64,000 bases of DNA from Wolfiporia cocos (GCA_029448655.1 JACCLO010000006.1:2790001-2854000), one strand, 5' to 3'. Positions 13,143-24,359 are shown, counted from the first letter of the stretch. The notes: a model not told the origin generated them from the letters alone. Translations and numbers: made by a program.

Positions 13143-14241
13143 ATGTCCAGTCGTGGTGATCATGATTTTCCTCAGCAAAAATTTATTCTGCATGTCACCT
13201 GCAATTTGAGTACTGTTGTTTGGAAGATGGGACTCACAAATGTGACACATCTAGGGTAATGGGTCCTACAGGCTGTGGGAAGTCGACAGTGAGATAGCCC
13301 CATCATTCCGAGGCGCTACCGTCATAACTGAACCATCTGCATAATCTCAGTTCGTAAATCTCGCGTGTGAATCATACTTTGAAATTGGACACGGTCTTCA
13401 GTCATGCACGCCCGAAATCCAGCTCGCTTCACTAGCACTTTCTAGTCATGCCGCAACTGTCATAGACTCCCCTGGATTTGACGATACCGAAAGGTCACAA
13501 GTAGATGTCTTAACAGACATAGCAACATTTCTTCAGCAGACGTAAGCCGTATTAATGAGACGCACCGGATGATTTGCTAACATTTTGGTCAGCTATGAAA
13601 AGCAGCAGAAAATAGCAGGAGTCATCTATATTCACAGAATCACGGACAACCGCTTGGGATGGACGGCCATCGAGAACTATCGGCTGTTCTCGGAGATTTG
13701 CGGTCCTGATGCGATGAAAAATGTCCTCATCGTCACCAACATGTGGTCAGACATAGCACAGGAGACCGGATACGAAAGAGAGCAGCAGCTGCAAAACGAA
13801 TTCTTCAAACAGGCAATCGATCGCGGTGCAAGGATGCGTCGGCATGATGGATCAAGAGAGTCGGCGCTCAATATCTTGTGCGAGCTGCTCGAGAATCATG
13901 AAGAAGTGCTGCAGGTTCAGGACGAGATGGTTGAGCAGCTCAGAACAATTCCTGAGACACAGGCCGGTACTGAGCTGAACAGAGTACTGGAGAGGATGCA
14001 ACAGAGGTACCAAGCAGGAATCGCACGTATGCAGCAGGAGACGCAAGAAGCTTTGGAGCGAGTGACTAGGGAGTTGCAACGTCTACGCAAACAGCTAGAA
14101 CAAGTCGAGCGAGAGAGGGAGAAGCTACAAGAGATTATGGGGCGCGTGAAAGAAGATGGCAGGGCTAAGGAAGAAAAGGAGAGGAAGCAATTAAAGAAAC
14201 AACCGTGGTGGAAGACGGTATACCATCGTATTGTCGACTAG
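13143..14241 (+). CDS. P-loop GTPase, copy 6 (306 aa), probable GC-AG first intron
   Basis: Plus-strand GTPase paralogue. Exons are 13143-13189, 13255-13288, 13351-13541 and 13593-14241, joining to 307 codons. G1 is GPTGCGKS on the 34-nt exon. G3 is DSPGFDDT, with Ser in place of the usual Thr. It shares SQVDVLTDIATFL with copies 2 and 4, and TNMW occupies G4. The C-terminal part is strongly coiled-coil-like (RELQRLRKQLEQVEREREK) and ends in a Lys-rich tail. The only donor that keeps length and phase for intron 1 is GC (13190-13191, GCATGT), making this a probable GC-AG intron. Exon 2 (34 nt) and exon 3 (191 nt) match the other plus-strand copies exactly, which supports the model. Confidence 0.85.
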
Positions 14242-14687
14242 GATGGGTCGCGGATGCTCGCGTTCTTGGTACGTAGTACTCCTTGTTGTGTAAGAACAAT
14301 CTGACTGAACAGCGGGGAAGAGCTCATATCCAGTCATGATATGAACATCGAGTTGCTCTTGTCACGCCTTGTTCAGGGTGATCCACGCATAGGACTCGTG
14401 TAGTAACTGCCCAACTTATAACTTACTGCGTAATTGTCAGCTGTGACTCTCAGAAATCCGACTGTACCCCATCTTACCGTTTACCAGGTTCCGCAATCTT
14501 CGCAGAGAAATGAGAAGCTATTGTCCATGTGAGGAGATACCCGCTGCGCATCGCGCAGCAGGCAAGCATTACTACATTCAAATCTGAGTCTGCCATCCCA
14601 GCGGCATCTGATTCTGCAAAGTACTTTCCATAGGTAGACCTTGCACCCTATGTCGCCGCGCTGATTCGCTCGGATCTCTTGACGAGA
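14242..14687. other. Convergent spacer between GTPase copy 6 and RAI1/DXO
   Basis: Shared 3' region between converging genes that marks the boundary of the GTPase cluster with the conserved block. No feature recognised. Confidence 0.5.
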
Positions 14688-16286
14688 TTATGGATGATCC
14701 GTTTGACGATGAAGAGAGGTGTTGGGAGGATGCAGCCCATCCCAAAACCACCTCGGCAGAAACCCGACTCTATCTTCACCAGCTTGCACCTCCTGAACGC
14801 CAGCATCGTCCAGAAGCGACACGCTGACACCCACGCGCGGAAGGAATTTCACGCGCCAGACCCTCGTCTTCGCTCGATCAGCCATCTTCCCTTCCTCGTT
14901 GTTTGAATCGCCGCGAACGTCGTCTGTATCTGTTGCTACAGCGATGGACTTGAGGAAAGTGATGAAGCGGTGTCCCCAGTCGAGACAAAGGAGCGGATCC
15001 CACGCATGTGGCTTTCCGCGGACAAGACGGGGTATCTCCATGGTTTTGAACGATTGGATAGTGTTCATTCTGCCAGATGGCGTGCGGAAGCCGACTACGA
15101 TCTCCTGCATTATCCCATTAAGTCATAAAACAGCCAGGACGTCCATAAAAGGAGCATACCGGTACGCCCAACAAAAACGATTGGAAGTAGAACTTAAGTA
15201 ATTTCCTAAAATTAGAAGCATTCAACGGGTGATACAAACGTCAGAAAGGTCAACCGTACATACTTCTCGAAACGCAGCTCGTCTTGAGGGCTTCTAATCA
15301 CCAGCGAGGTCTTTAACTCGACAAATGAGCTTGTTTGGCCAGTGAATGTGTCTATCAACAAAATTGTGAGATCTCGCGTGCCATTCATCACCGCTTCTGA
15401 TTGATATACCTCTGACGCAGTCCACTTCGCCTCCGATCACCATCCGCGTATCTCCAAGTTTCGTCTTCACCACGCTACACCACTGTACGTTGGTATCAAC
15501 ATCACCGCCCCAGCCGATGGGATGCCCGTCTAGCTTGTCCGGGATCCTGGGGGCTGACGATGTGCACCAAGATTCGAATGAATAGCCATAATACGTCTGC
15601 TGGCGGTGATGCGGTGCTATGTCGTTCCTGCGTGCGAATATCATTGATATCGCACTAACATGCGGAGGATGAGATCGCTCCACGTACTTCTCTACGAGCC
15701 TCGCATCAGATAGGTGCTCCTCAAAGTATAGCGTACTGCCGACTATCATAACATTCAACTCCCAGCCGTCGCGTTCCTCATACGGCGCAGTCAGAATTCT
15801 CCCTCACCAACCAGTACGATCTAGTGAGTTTATCGATTATGTTCCGTTCACGTAGACTCACTTAGTCATTACACCTCGCCATGACACGACGCCAATGTCG
15901 TTCAACCATGCAGAACCGTTCTGTGAATGTCTCTCCAATCGTTCTTTGTACTTCAGAACTGCTCTGACAAGTCCATCAATCCTCCCCTTCTCTTCTGGCC
16001 GCCTGATCCATCGTTCATAACCATACTTTAAATCGGCACCAAGAGGAGGATCGACATAGTACCGCAAGGCCGAATCCGTGAACTCCAAGACGCGAGCAGG
16101 AGTATACGAGAATGTTAAGAGAGGGGAGGGCTGTTGAAATGATACAGCCTTGACTGAAGCAGATTTGGATGGATAGTCAAGGGAGCGATCGCGAGAAGTC
16201 GTGTCAAGCGCTCGACGCTTGTTCTGTCTATCTTCGACATCGTCGACATCGTCAAGGCTGGTAATCTTGCGCGTATTTGCCGACAT
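14688..16286 (-). CDS. RAI1: RAI1/DXO-type decapping and pyrophosphohydrolase nuclease (454 aa)
   Basis: Member of the Rai1/DXO (Dom3Z) family. These proteins remove incomplete or non-canonical 5' caps from RNA; in yeasts Rai1 also stabilises the nuclear exonuclease Rat1. Exons in coding order are 16286-15862, 15798-15410, 15351-15264, 15205-15160 and 15104-14688, joining to 455 codons. Visible family blocks are LRYYVDPPLGADLKYGYERW, DIGVVSWRGVMTK, YYGYSFES, NVQWCSVVKTKLG, the metal-binding GEVDC (Glu266, Asp268), VELKTS (Glu283, Lys285), LLKFYFQSFLLGVP, and TMEIPRLVRGKPHAWDP near the end. All catalytic acidic positions I can place are present. The first ATG after the upstream stop was used as the start; the N-terminal 50 residues are Ser/Asp-rich and probably disordered. 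It is divergent from the cytochrome b5-domain gene across only 291 bp. A nuclear location is inferred from the family. Confidence 0.93.
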
Positions 16287-16577
16287 GAGGTTGTGTAACG
16301 TAGCAGACACGATCAGGCCCCAGTCTTACCGAGTCGAAACAGTGTAAGTGCAAGTCAAAGGCGAGTTTGATGGGACAGGAGACAACACATAACGCGACGT
16401 ACAACTGTGGCGCAGATGGCGCCGACATTTTACCAGATTACATATATGGGCGTCTGTGTTATCACGTGATATATCTCAGATGGAACACTAATAGTAAACC
16501 GGTCCTGGTCTTTCATAGATCCTGCTGTCCCTCTGCTTGTACTGCTGTTCCTCACCTGTAGACGCTACCTAATATTA
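16287..16577. promoter_or_regulatory. Divergent promoter region between RAI1/DXO and the cytochrome b5-domain gene
   Basis: These 291 bp separate two start codons facing away from each other and so must contain both promoters. A TATA-like element is not obvious; an AT-rich patch occurs near 16440-16500. Shared regulation is only an inference from the spacing. Confidence 0.45.
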
Positions 16578-17378
16578 ATGGCCTCTTATCTACGCAACTG
16601 GCTATTCTCTCAGGGTGTAGAAGCTACAAGTCCTGCTCCTACAATCATTGAGAATCCACCTCCAGCAGAGACTACAGATGACGATGATACCGAGACGGTT
16701 CACGGTGGCAACGACAACGATGATACACCACCATCTTTTCCAAGCCTTAATAGCGCGCAGCGTCTTGCTCCGAGCGCACAGCAGAATGTCGTCCCGCGCA
16801 TCCTCACCGATTCCGAGCTGATGCCCCCGCCACCCGTCCCCTCGCTTGCAGCTCGAAGACCTGGTATTGCGAGCAGCACCGGGTCCCTTGCTGTACCTCT
16901 CACTACTGTGAAGCCTCCTCCGAAACCTTCGGCGAAGAGGGGCAAAGTGGCGTTGGCTCCCGGGCACGGTCCGCTCGATTGGGCGAATTTGAAGAAGTCA
17001 GGGCAGGATCTTAGAGTGCGTTTTGATCAAGTCAGGTTGAGCTTCGTCGAGCCCATGTGCATTCTATAGGGTGTAGACACGCTTCTGCGCGTGACTGCGT
17101 CGATGCTGAAACAGCATAATACTCGGGAGGACGCGTGGTCCGCGTTCAACGGCAGGGTGTACAACATCACACCGTACCTCCCATACCACCCAGGCGGCGA
17201 GAAAGAACTCATGCGCGTAGCTGGTCGGGACGGTAGTAAACTGTTTGGTGAGTCAGGCAGCAGCACTGTAAGGCATCGCTGTACTCATGCACTGTCGGCA
17301 GCTCTGACCCATGCGTGGGTCAACTTGGATTACATGCTTGACGCTTGCCTAATTGGGTTTCTTGTCCAAAGCCCATGA
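16578..17378 (+). CDS. Cytochrome b5 heme-binding domain protein (230 aa)
   Basis: Haemoprotein with a long disordered N-terminus (about 120 residues rich in Pro, Ser and Asp) and one C-terminal cytochrome b5 domain. Exons are 16578-17015, 17070-17247 and 17302-17378, joining to 231 codons. The PGHGPLDWANLKKSGQDL block just before the domain is characteristic of the fungal Irc21-like cytochrome b5 group. The domain shows AWSAFNGRVYNITPYLPYHPGG and LMRVAGRDGSKLF, then LTHAWVN. The haem ligands should be His186 (HPGG) and His209 (THAW). There is no transmembrane tail, unlike microsomal b5, so a soluble or peripheral electron carrier is inferred. The redox partner is unknown. It converges on the Lon gene, 389 bp downstream. 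Confidence 0.92.
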
Positions 17379-17767
17379 TACCACTTCCATAGAGGGACTA
17401 AGCTTGGTACTCATTGGCCATTTCTAAGTCCAGGATGTTACATTGCTGGTGTCGGAATTACTGCGCATGGATCTCAACCCTTCATGTAAGTTATTTGATA
17501 TGGATATTTTGTATCTTTATTCTTGGGGAATCTCGCCACAAGTACCCTTTGATCTTATTTGGATGGGTGTTCAGTTTTTATAGTATTGATCATGTTTGTT
17601 GACCCCACACGATGACGGATACATGAGCTGGATTGCGCAGGCTGGTTTAGTATACATGTAGTAATGTGCTGAACAACAACGTGCTCTATGCTGTGACAGA
17701 AATCGAGAGAGCAATTATTGGCGCAGGAATAACTATACGATCCGAATATACGATATAATCATCTCAT

Positions 17768-20700
17768 TCATGGCTCATCGAGCGCGAGCGTGTCCTTCCA
17801 CCGCTCCGCGACGGATTCCCCACGGAACACCTCGTGCAGCACCTCGCGCACGTCCTCGACGTACACAAATCTGATTCCCGTCTTTACGCTCGTGGGCACG
17901 TTCTCTTCGATGTCCGGTCGGTTTGCTTCCGGCGCAATGATCGTCTTGATGCCTGCGCGGTGCGCAGCAAGGATCTTCTCTTTCAGTCCACCGACAGGAA
18001 GCACCTGTCCAACAAGCGAGATCTCGCCGGTCATAGCTGCATGTGCGTTACGTTGTCATGATACCGATGCTATATCAATGCGCACGTAACCACTCACCTA
18101 TGTCTGGGTTGACCTTCGTCTTTGTGAAGAGGGAGACTAGCGCGGTCATGATCGCCGTGCCCGCGCTGGGGCCTTCTTTGCCGATGCTGCCCTCGGGCAT
18201 GTGTAAGTGGATGTCCCTGTCCACGAGGAATTGCTCCTCGGGTGTCGCGGTTATGCCCAACTCGTATGCATGGCTCTTGACCCAGCTCATTGCAATCTGC
18301 GCACTCTCACGGATGACCTCGCCAAGCTTACCCGTGAGCTGCAGGCCACCCTTACCCGGCATCGTCTAGCAGAATATCAGCAATGTCGACAATCACACAA
18401 CAGAGCGTGATTCACCGTTGCCTCGATGGGCATGACTGCACCAGAGCCATTGCCCAGGTACCCAAGACCTGTGCTAACACCAGGCGGTGGAGGCTTCACG
18501 TACATGCGGTCCTTGTAGTAAACCGGAGGACCCACGTAGTCCTTGAGGTTCTCGGGAGTAATGCGTACATGCACAGTGTCCGGGACCTTGAGCGGCTTGC
18601 GCTCGATGGTGGTCACCTTGCGCTCCCCAGCACCCTCCTCGTTGTCTGTCTTTGGCACTGTTGTTTCTGGCGCAGCGGGATCGTTTGGCGGGGCGTCCTG
18701 CTTTTCGACTGTTTTGCTCTCCTCCTTGGATGCCTCTACAGCAGCCACTTCCTCTGGGAAAACATCCTCGCCGAGATCCTGGACCAGCTTCAGCGCAGCC
18801 TTGCGGTAGATCTGGACAAATGCCGCCTAAGTATCAGTATCTAGAGGGCAACGTCGTATGCACGTACCTTCTCGATGTGCTTTTTGAGATTTCGTACACC
18901 GCTCTCACGGCAGTAATACTTAATGAGTACGTCGATAGCAGCGGAATCGAGCTGGACATCGGCGTCCTTAAGACCCGACGCCTCTTTTGCTTGGGGACCT
19001 AGGTACTTGTCCGCAATAACGGCCTTCTCCTCCGAAACGTAGCCACTGACCTCCAGCACTTCCATACGGTCGAGCAGTGGTGCAGGGATTGTGTCGAGGA
19101 CGTTGGCTAAAGGCAAGGTCAGCAGTGGAACTTGCGCCACGCAATTGAATGCCTACCAGTGCAGACGAAGAGGACACGAGAAAGGTCAATGGGCACATCC
19201 ATGCTAGCGGTCATTTTGTCAGCCGTGCTGGAACTTCAAAATGAAAAGGTGGACGTACTAGTGGTCGAGGAACGCCGTGTTCTGTTCAGGATCCAGCATC
19301 TCGAGCAGCGCACTCGAGGGATCTCCGTTGATACCCCGCCCAATCTTGTCAACCTCGTCAATAAGCACGAGAGGGTTCTCAGTCCCAACCCTCTTGAGAG
19401 CTTGGATGATCTTTCCGGGGAGAGCTCTGTCAGACAGTCAATACAGAGTCGACACGCAAGAGATCATGAATTACCCAACGTAGGTACGCCTATGACCCTT
19501 GATTTCCGCCACATCCGTAAGACCGCCCACAGAGAAGCGGAAGAACTGTCTGTTGAGCGCACGAGCAATGGACTTGCCAATGGACGTCTTGCCAACACCA
19601 GGCGGGCCAACCAGACAGATGATCTTGCCCTCTACAGTGCCTCTGAGCTTACCGACGGCGAGGAATTCCAGGATACGGTCCTTGACATCCTTCAGGCCGT
19701 AATGATCCTCGTCCAATACTTGCTGAGCATTCGAAATCGAGTAGTTCTCTTGCGAATGCTGGCCCCACGGAATTTGGGTAAGCCACTCGAGGTAGTTCCG
19801 TGTGACATTGGCCTCAGATGCAGATGGCTCGAGGTGCATGAGCTTGTTCAGCTCCTCATCAAAGACCTTGCGGACACCTTCGGGCATCTTGAGCGACGCC
19901 GCGCGCTCCTTGAATTTCTCGATCATCTTGTCCTTTCCGTCAGACTCCATGCCGAGCTCTTTCTTGATACCCTTGAGCTGCTCCATCAAGTAGTACTCGC
20001 GCTGGCGCTTGGCAATCTTGTTGTCCACATCGCGTGCGAGCTTGCTCTGCAGCTGCGCATTGATGAGCTCTTTCTTCAGCACGAGCAAAGCTTTGCGCAA
20101 GCGATCTTCTACAGACAAACTCTCGAGAACGTCCTGCAGCTCGTTCACGTCCCCGGTCGATACCGCAGCAGCGAAGTCCGCGAGCTTGTCCGGCTCGTCG
20201 AAGACGTTCGACGCGACCTGGTTAATTGAGAAATTCGTGATCTGGTCGCGGAAGAGCGGATTAAGCTGTGCGATATCCTTGAACACAGATACGATCTCAG
20301 ACATGAACGCGCGAATATATTGGTCGTCCTTGTTGTACGGCTGCGTCGTGAGATTCTCCACGTTCACAATCGAGATAGCGTAATTCTGTAAGAAGGACGT
20401 CTGTAGCGGCGAAGGTGGTGCGGTCTCGGGTGGGGGTGTAGGCAAGGACTCCTCGGAGGACTCGGAAGGCTCGACTTTGGCGCTACCACCCTTGACGAGC
20501 TCTGTAATCTTAATCCTACGGTGTGGGTACAGCACTGCCGTGAGACCTTCTTCCTTGTCGTCCTCCTTTCCGCCAGCCGTGAAGACACTCGTAATCTGCG
20601 CAAAGACACCGACAGGATGTACCGAGTTGATGTCGCTGATGACATCGCTGTCTGTGTGCTCGTCTTTGAGCAGGAACGCACCCAGATATGGTTGACCGCG

Positions 20701-21318
20701 CCGCATCATCTCCTTAATCGCAGCAACGACGGCAGGATTACGAACCACGACAGCCTTGTAGAAACCGGGGAAGAGTGGACGACGAGCGATAGGCAGAGCG
20801 AGAACCTGAGGATAGATTTCGGGGACGGATTGTTTGGAGATGGATGTCTGCGGAGGCGATGGTGGTTCGGGAGGTGGGGAAGGTGGTGGATCTGCGCCGT
20901 CCGAGCTGTCCCCAGACGAAGAGGACGATGAACCGGGTGGCGCAGACTCGGATGGAGGTGCTTGATCATCCTGAGCACCATCCATACGTACAGCTTGCGG
21001 TCGCGCAGGATCCGACGGGGACTCCTCGTCTGTTGACTCAGGTGTAAGCTTACCGCCGTATTTCGAGTTGATCCATCTCGGGTACCGCGATGGCGGCGAG
21101 GGTTGATAGTCAGTGACGGTGGAAGAGTAGAACGAACATCGTAGTGGGATTGTCAGCGACTGCACACGTCCATACTGCAAGGGACGTCGTGAAGGCCCTG
21201 ACTCGCAGTGAGCCAACAATCTGCGACTACATATCCGCGAACTTGATGAGGTCGCTGCTCTCAGACTGCCGAAGATGTTCATGCGCCGAGCTGTGGACGC
21301 GTTCTGCTGGCCAGACAT
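17768..21318 (-). CDS. PIM1: Mitochondrial Lon protease (ATP-dependent Ser-Lys protease, 1081 aa)
   Basis: Lon/Pim1 homologue that degrades misfolded and oxidised matrix proteins. Exons in coding order are 21318-19475, 19426-19259, 19203-19157, 19106-18868, 18826-18416, 18365-18098 and 18036-17768, joining to 1082 codons. The order is: a basic, Ser/Arg-rich mitochondrial presequence; an acidic and Pro-rich linker; the Lon N-terminal substrate domain (about 170-450); AAA+ Walker A GPPGVGKT (about 571-578) and Walker [10 protein letters not shown]; then the protease domain with the catalytic Ser in GPSAG (about 970) and Lys in GGLKEK (about 1011). An acidic insert rich in Glu, Thr and Pro ([15 protein letters not shown] region) lies between the AAA+ and protease domains, as in fungal Pim1. 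The start is the first ATG in frame; a second ATG 13 codons on (MNIFGSL) also leaves a good presequence. Confidence 0.96.
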
Positions 21319-21721
21319 CAGCAAGTGTTGGAAACTAATGTGCGTGGTACGTACCAGGTTAAACTACAACCTACTCAAATGAATGGAGGTTGTAGGTGAA
21401 GTGGAAAGTGGTGGATGATTGAAATGACGAAGGGAACACCGGACGCGACTTGCGCGGCCGCGAATGCGTAATTCAGGAGGTTTGCCGTATTGGTAAGCCC
21501 ACTTATCAATCAGTAGATTGCAAGCGATTTCCGGCCAAGTTAGAGTGTACACGTGTTTGAAGACGGCACCGGGCGCCGAAAAGTTTCGTTGCGGTAAGAT
21601 TACAAGCACAACGACGTGCAAGCATGGCTTTCGGCCCGCGACGATGAGTCTTGGCGCTCATGATATGTAAATGCGAAGCGCCGCGGTGCAAAAATAATTA
21701 CTGGATTGCACTTTGAAAAAA

Positions 21722-21805
21722 TGATTCTGCCCAGGATCGAACTGGGAACCTTTTGCGTAAACATCAGATGTGAAGCAAACGTCATAACCATTAGACCACA
21801 GAACC
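21722..21805 (-). tRNA. tRNA-Val (anticodon CAC) with a short intron
   Basis: The minus strand folds as a tRNA. The acceptor stem is GGTTCTG paired with CAGAATC plus discriminator A. The D arm starts GTGGTCTAATGG. The anticodon stem TTTGC/GCAAA flanks the loop TTCACA. The T arm GGTTCGATCC lies within CCCAG/CTGGG. The loop reads U33 then anticodon CAC, with A37 followed by an 11-nt intron (TCTGATGTTTA) at the canonical 37/38 site. The overall pattern closely follows fungal tRNA-Val. A T-rich run just downstream on the minus strand (about 21714-21720) can serve as the RNA polymerase III terminator. The isoacceptor call depends on the intron placement, which restores a perfect 5-bp anticodon stem. 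Confidence 0.9.
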
Positions 21806-21916
21806 ATATTTCGTTTGTAAAAATATAGTTGTTAGCACCATTATTGATATGCTCGCGTCATATGCGTGGCGAGCTTAAGCTGGATTTGATCGCCGTATTA
21901 CAGTAGTATCATCCGG

Positions 21917-24359
21917 ATGTCGCGCAACAGCACTGCGGTGGAACGAGCTAATGCGAAAGTGTTTACGTCTATACATCAAAACCTCTCGAGCGGCAGGCTA
22001 GACCACTACGTCGATTCAGCAGAGAAGTTAGGCAAATGGCTGCAGAACGAAAAGGCCTACTATACCTCAGCAAGGCATAACGTGCGTTCGTTCAAACCAA
22101 GTTCGAGTCATATGTTACATCTGAGAGCACTATATATAGATTGTAGCACTACTGGAGGTGATACTTCTGGTCGGAATATGTCGATCGTCTAGCTCTCTGA
22201 GACCTTGTGTACAGACCGCCCAGAGACAGATACAACGAGTAGCGGACAATCCGGAGCAATCGTTTCATGCGAGCAACTGTCCCGAAAAGCTGAAACCTTG
22301 GGCCGGCCCTTATTATCAACTGTTGAGGATCGTCAAACCATTTATCCCGCGCTTTTCAGAGGATAGTCTCAGAGGTCGGTACGGTGCACGAAAGCTGGCG
22401 CCAGTTGGCCAGATGCCGATACTCATGAATATAATCCACTGTCAGGTCGTTTGAAGGCACTTATGATGGTTGTTGAGCCCACGGACGGACATTTTGATGT
22501 GACCGCCAGGACGTCTCCCTCCGACTCACCTGTCGACGATGAAATAATGAGTGAAGGCGATCGAGATCGAGCTCCGTCGACGGTATCCGTCAGTAAGCCC
22601 AAAACGAAGAAGCGCATTGCGGTACAAGAAGATTTCATCTTAGCCGATCTCCAGTGGTTCAAAAGCGAGAGTAGTGTCGTAAGTGTTGAGCATATCAGGC
22701 TAGGTAAATCAAGATGCGGATCCTAAATGCTGAGTGAACGCACAGACCAAGGACGAGGCTCATTCCAGTTCATCCAAAATTGAGGATCAAAACGACATTA
22801 TCGTGTCACCACCGTCGACCGGACCGATACCTATCGAACTGTCTGCTTCACCAGTGGTGCTAGCACAGCAAGAGCTCCCTCTGAGTGAGCATGCCTTGCG
22901 TTCAGCATCACCAGTGGAGAAGCAGGATGGGATCCTCCAGTCCATCTCAGACACTACGGCTGATCATCCGATACATGCATTCTCACGTCCGTCCTCGCCC
23001 ATGGCCGAAGCCAATCCTGCCGTAGAGGCACAAGTCAGTCCTGTTGCAGAGGCCGAAGCCAATCCCACTATAGAGGCCCCGGAGGTAGCCGAGGGCTTGC
23101 AAGTTAAGGTAAATGATAGAGCATCGGATGTGAACAATTAAACTGTTCTGAGATGGTACTGGCTAACTCGTTGCGAACTCACAGAATCCTCCGACACAAT
23201 ACGGCCAAGGACGCTCCACTTCGGTGGTTCAACAGTCAGCGGAGGGTATCGACCATATCAACCAGGGCGAGAGTGAAGGCACTTCGGGCAACACTCGCAA
23301 GCGATCTCTCTCGTATTGTATTGCTGACGACGAAGGCCCGCCTCTCCATAGGCTTAAGCCGAGCTCCTCTTCTCCGGTAATGGTCGCTGACCAGAATATT
23401 GCTGCGCCTATGACGGATGACATCATGTCGGATGACATCATGTCGGATGACATCATGTCGGATGACATCATGTCGGATGACATCATGTCGGATGGAGAAA
23501 TTCAGCCTGATGCTAATGGTGCGGATGTTCAGCAGTTCGCAGAAGAAGAAGGTGAAATTCCTGAAACAAGGACTGCTTCTCCGACTATAGATGTTAGTGA
23601 ACCCACCGATGTTAGTGAACCCGCCCAAGAGACCATTGCTCTCATCGAAGGCGAGACAACCATATCTCCCTCCACACCATGTTTTGGTCCGGAGATGCGC
23701 GTCATCCACATTGCGCGTGGCCCTATTGAGGCCTCAGATACTCTCACATTCGAATTCACAATCACACCTGAGGATGAAAGTCTCCTCGCTGCCTGGAACT
23801 CACGCTACGAATGCTCAGAGTAGGCCTCTTCTCGATTACTTTCTGCCTTCTCAAATGAGGGATTCTACAGGAACATGTCATCAGCACGCTGCCTCTCGCT
23901 GGCAAGCTACTCATTCAATGACTGCCTGGAGAAGGTACGGAGCAGACCGGACGTGAGCTTGGAGGAAATGATTCAGTCTGTCGGTATTTCAACGACATGG
24001 CCGAAGGACGGCAAGCTTTGGGCACGATTGACGAACAACAAAGCAGAAACGACTTTAAGGCTTGCTCCACCATTCATGGTGCGTTATCTGCCTCAAAGAA
24101 CCAAACAGACTCTGACTGACGAGAATGCCCCCAGCCCAAGGGACAACCCATGGTCGACCTAAGTCGCTCCGTGTCTCCCGGGAAAAACGTAGTATACATA
24201 CATCAACTACGAGATCACTCTGATCTTGTCTTCGCTTTGCACCTGCACGCTCCTATTCTACCTCAGCTGGATGAACTCAGGCAGCGACGCGAATGCGATG
24301 CGAACTGGCGACAATTCTTGACAGAGATGCGCACCTTCCATATTCCTCAGTTCTCATGA
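21917..24359 (+). CDS. Disordered protein with in-frame short repeats, function unknown (685 aa)
   Basis: I do not recognise this protein. Exons 21917-22081, 22140-22374, 22446-22678, 22746-23108, 23185-23819, 23871-24078 and 24141-24359 join to 686 codons with consistent phases, which supports a real gene. The N-terminal 130 residues are mixed and possibly folded (HYVDSAEKLGKWLQNEKAYY, KPWAGPYYQLLRIVKPFIPR). The middle 400 are rich in Ser, Pro, Glu and Asp and are probably disordered. They include five identical DDIMS units and paired DVSEP motifs. The C-terminal 130 look folded again (SFNDCLEKVRSRPD, GKNVVYIHQLRDHSDL, ANWRQFLTEMRTF). Exon 2 ends at an unusual GTCGGT donor. The first ATG lies about 110 bp from the divergent tRNA gene. 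Confidence 0.72.
23416..23490 (+). repeat. 15-bp tandem repeat, five perfect copies inside a CDS
   Basis: The unit GATGACATCATGTCG occurs five times without a mismatch and encodes DDIMS each time, so copy-number changes keep the frame. A second small duplication nearby (about 23590-23625) has an 18-bp unit encoding DVSEPT/DVSEPA. Confidence 0.97.

Noticed and set aside
19132..20229. 365-codon plus-strand open frame inside the Lon gene
   Set aside because: Antisense to a clearly conserved Lon coding region; no domain of its own.
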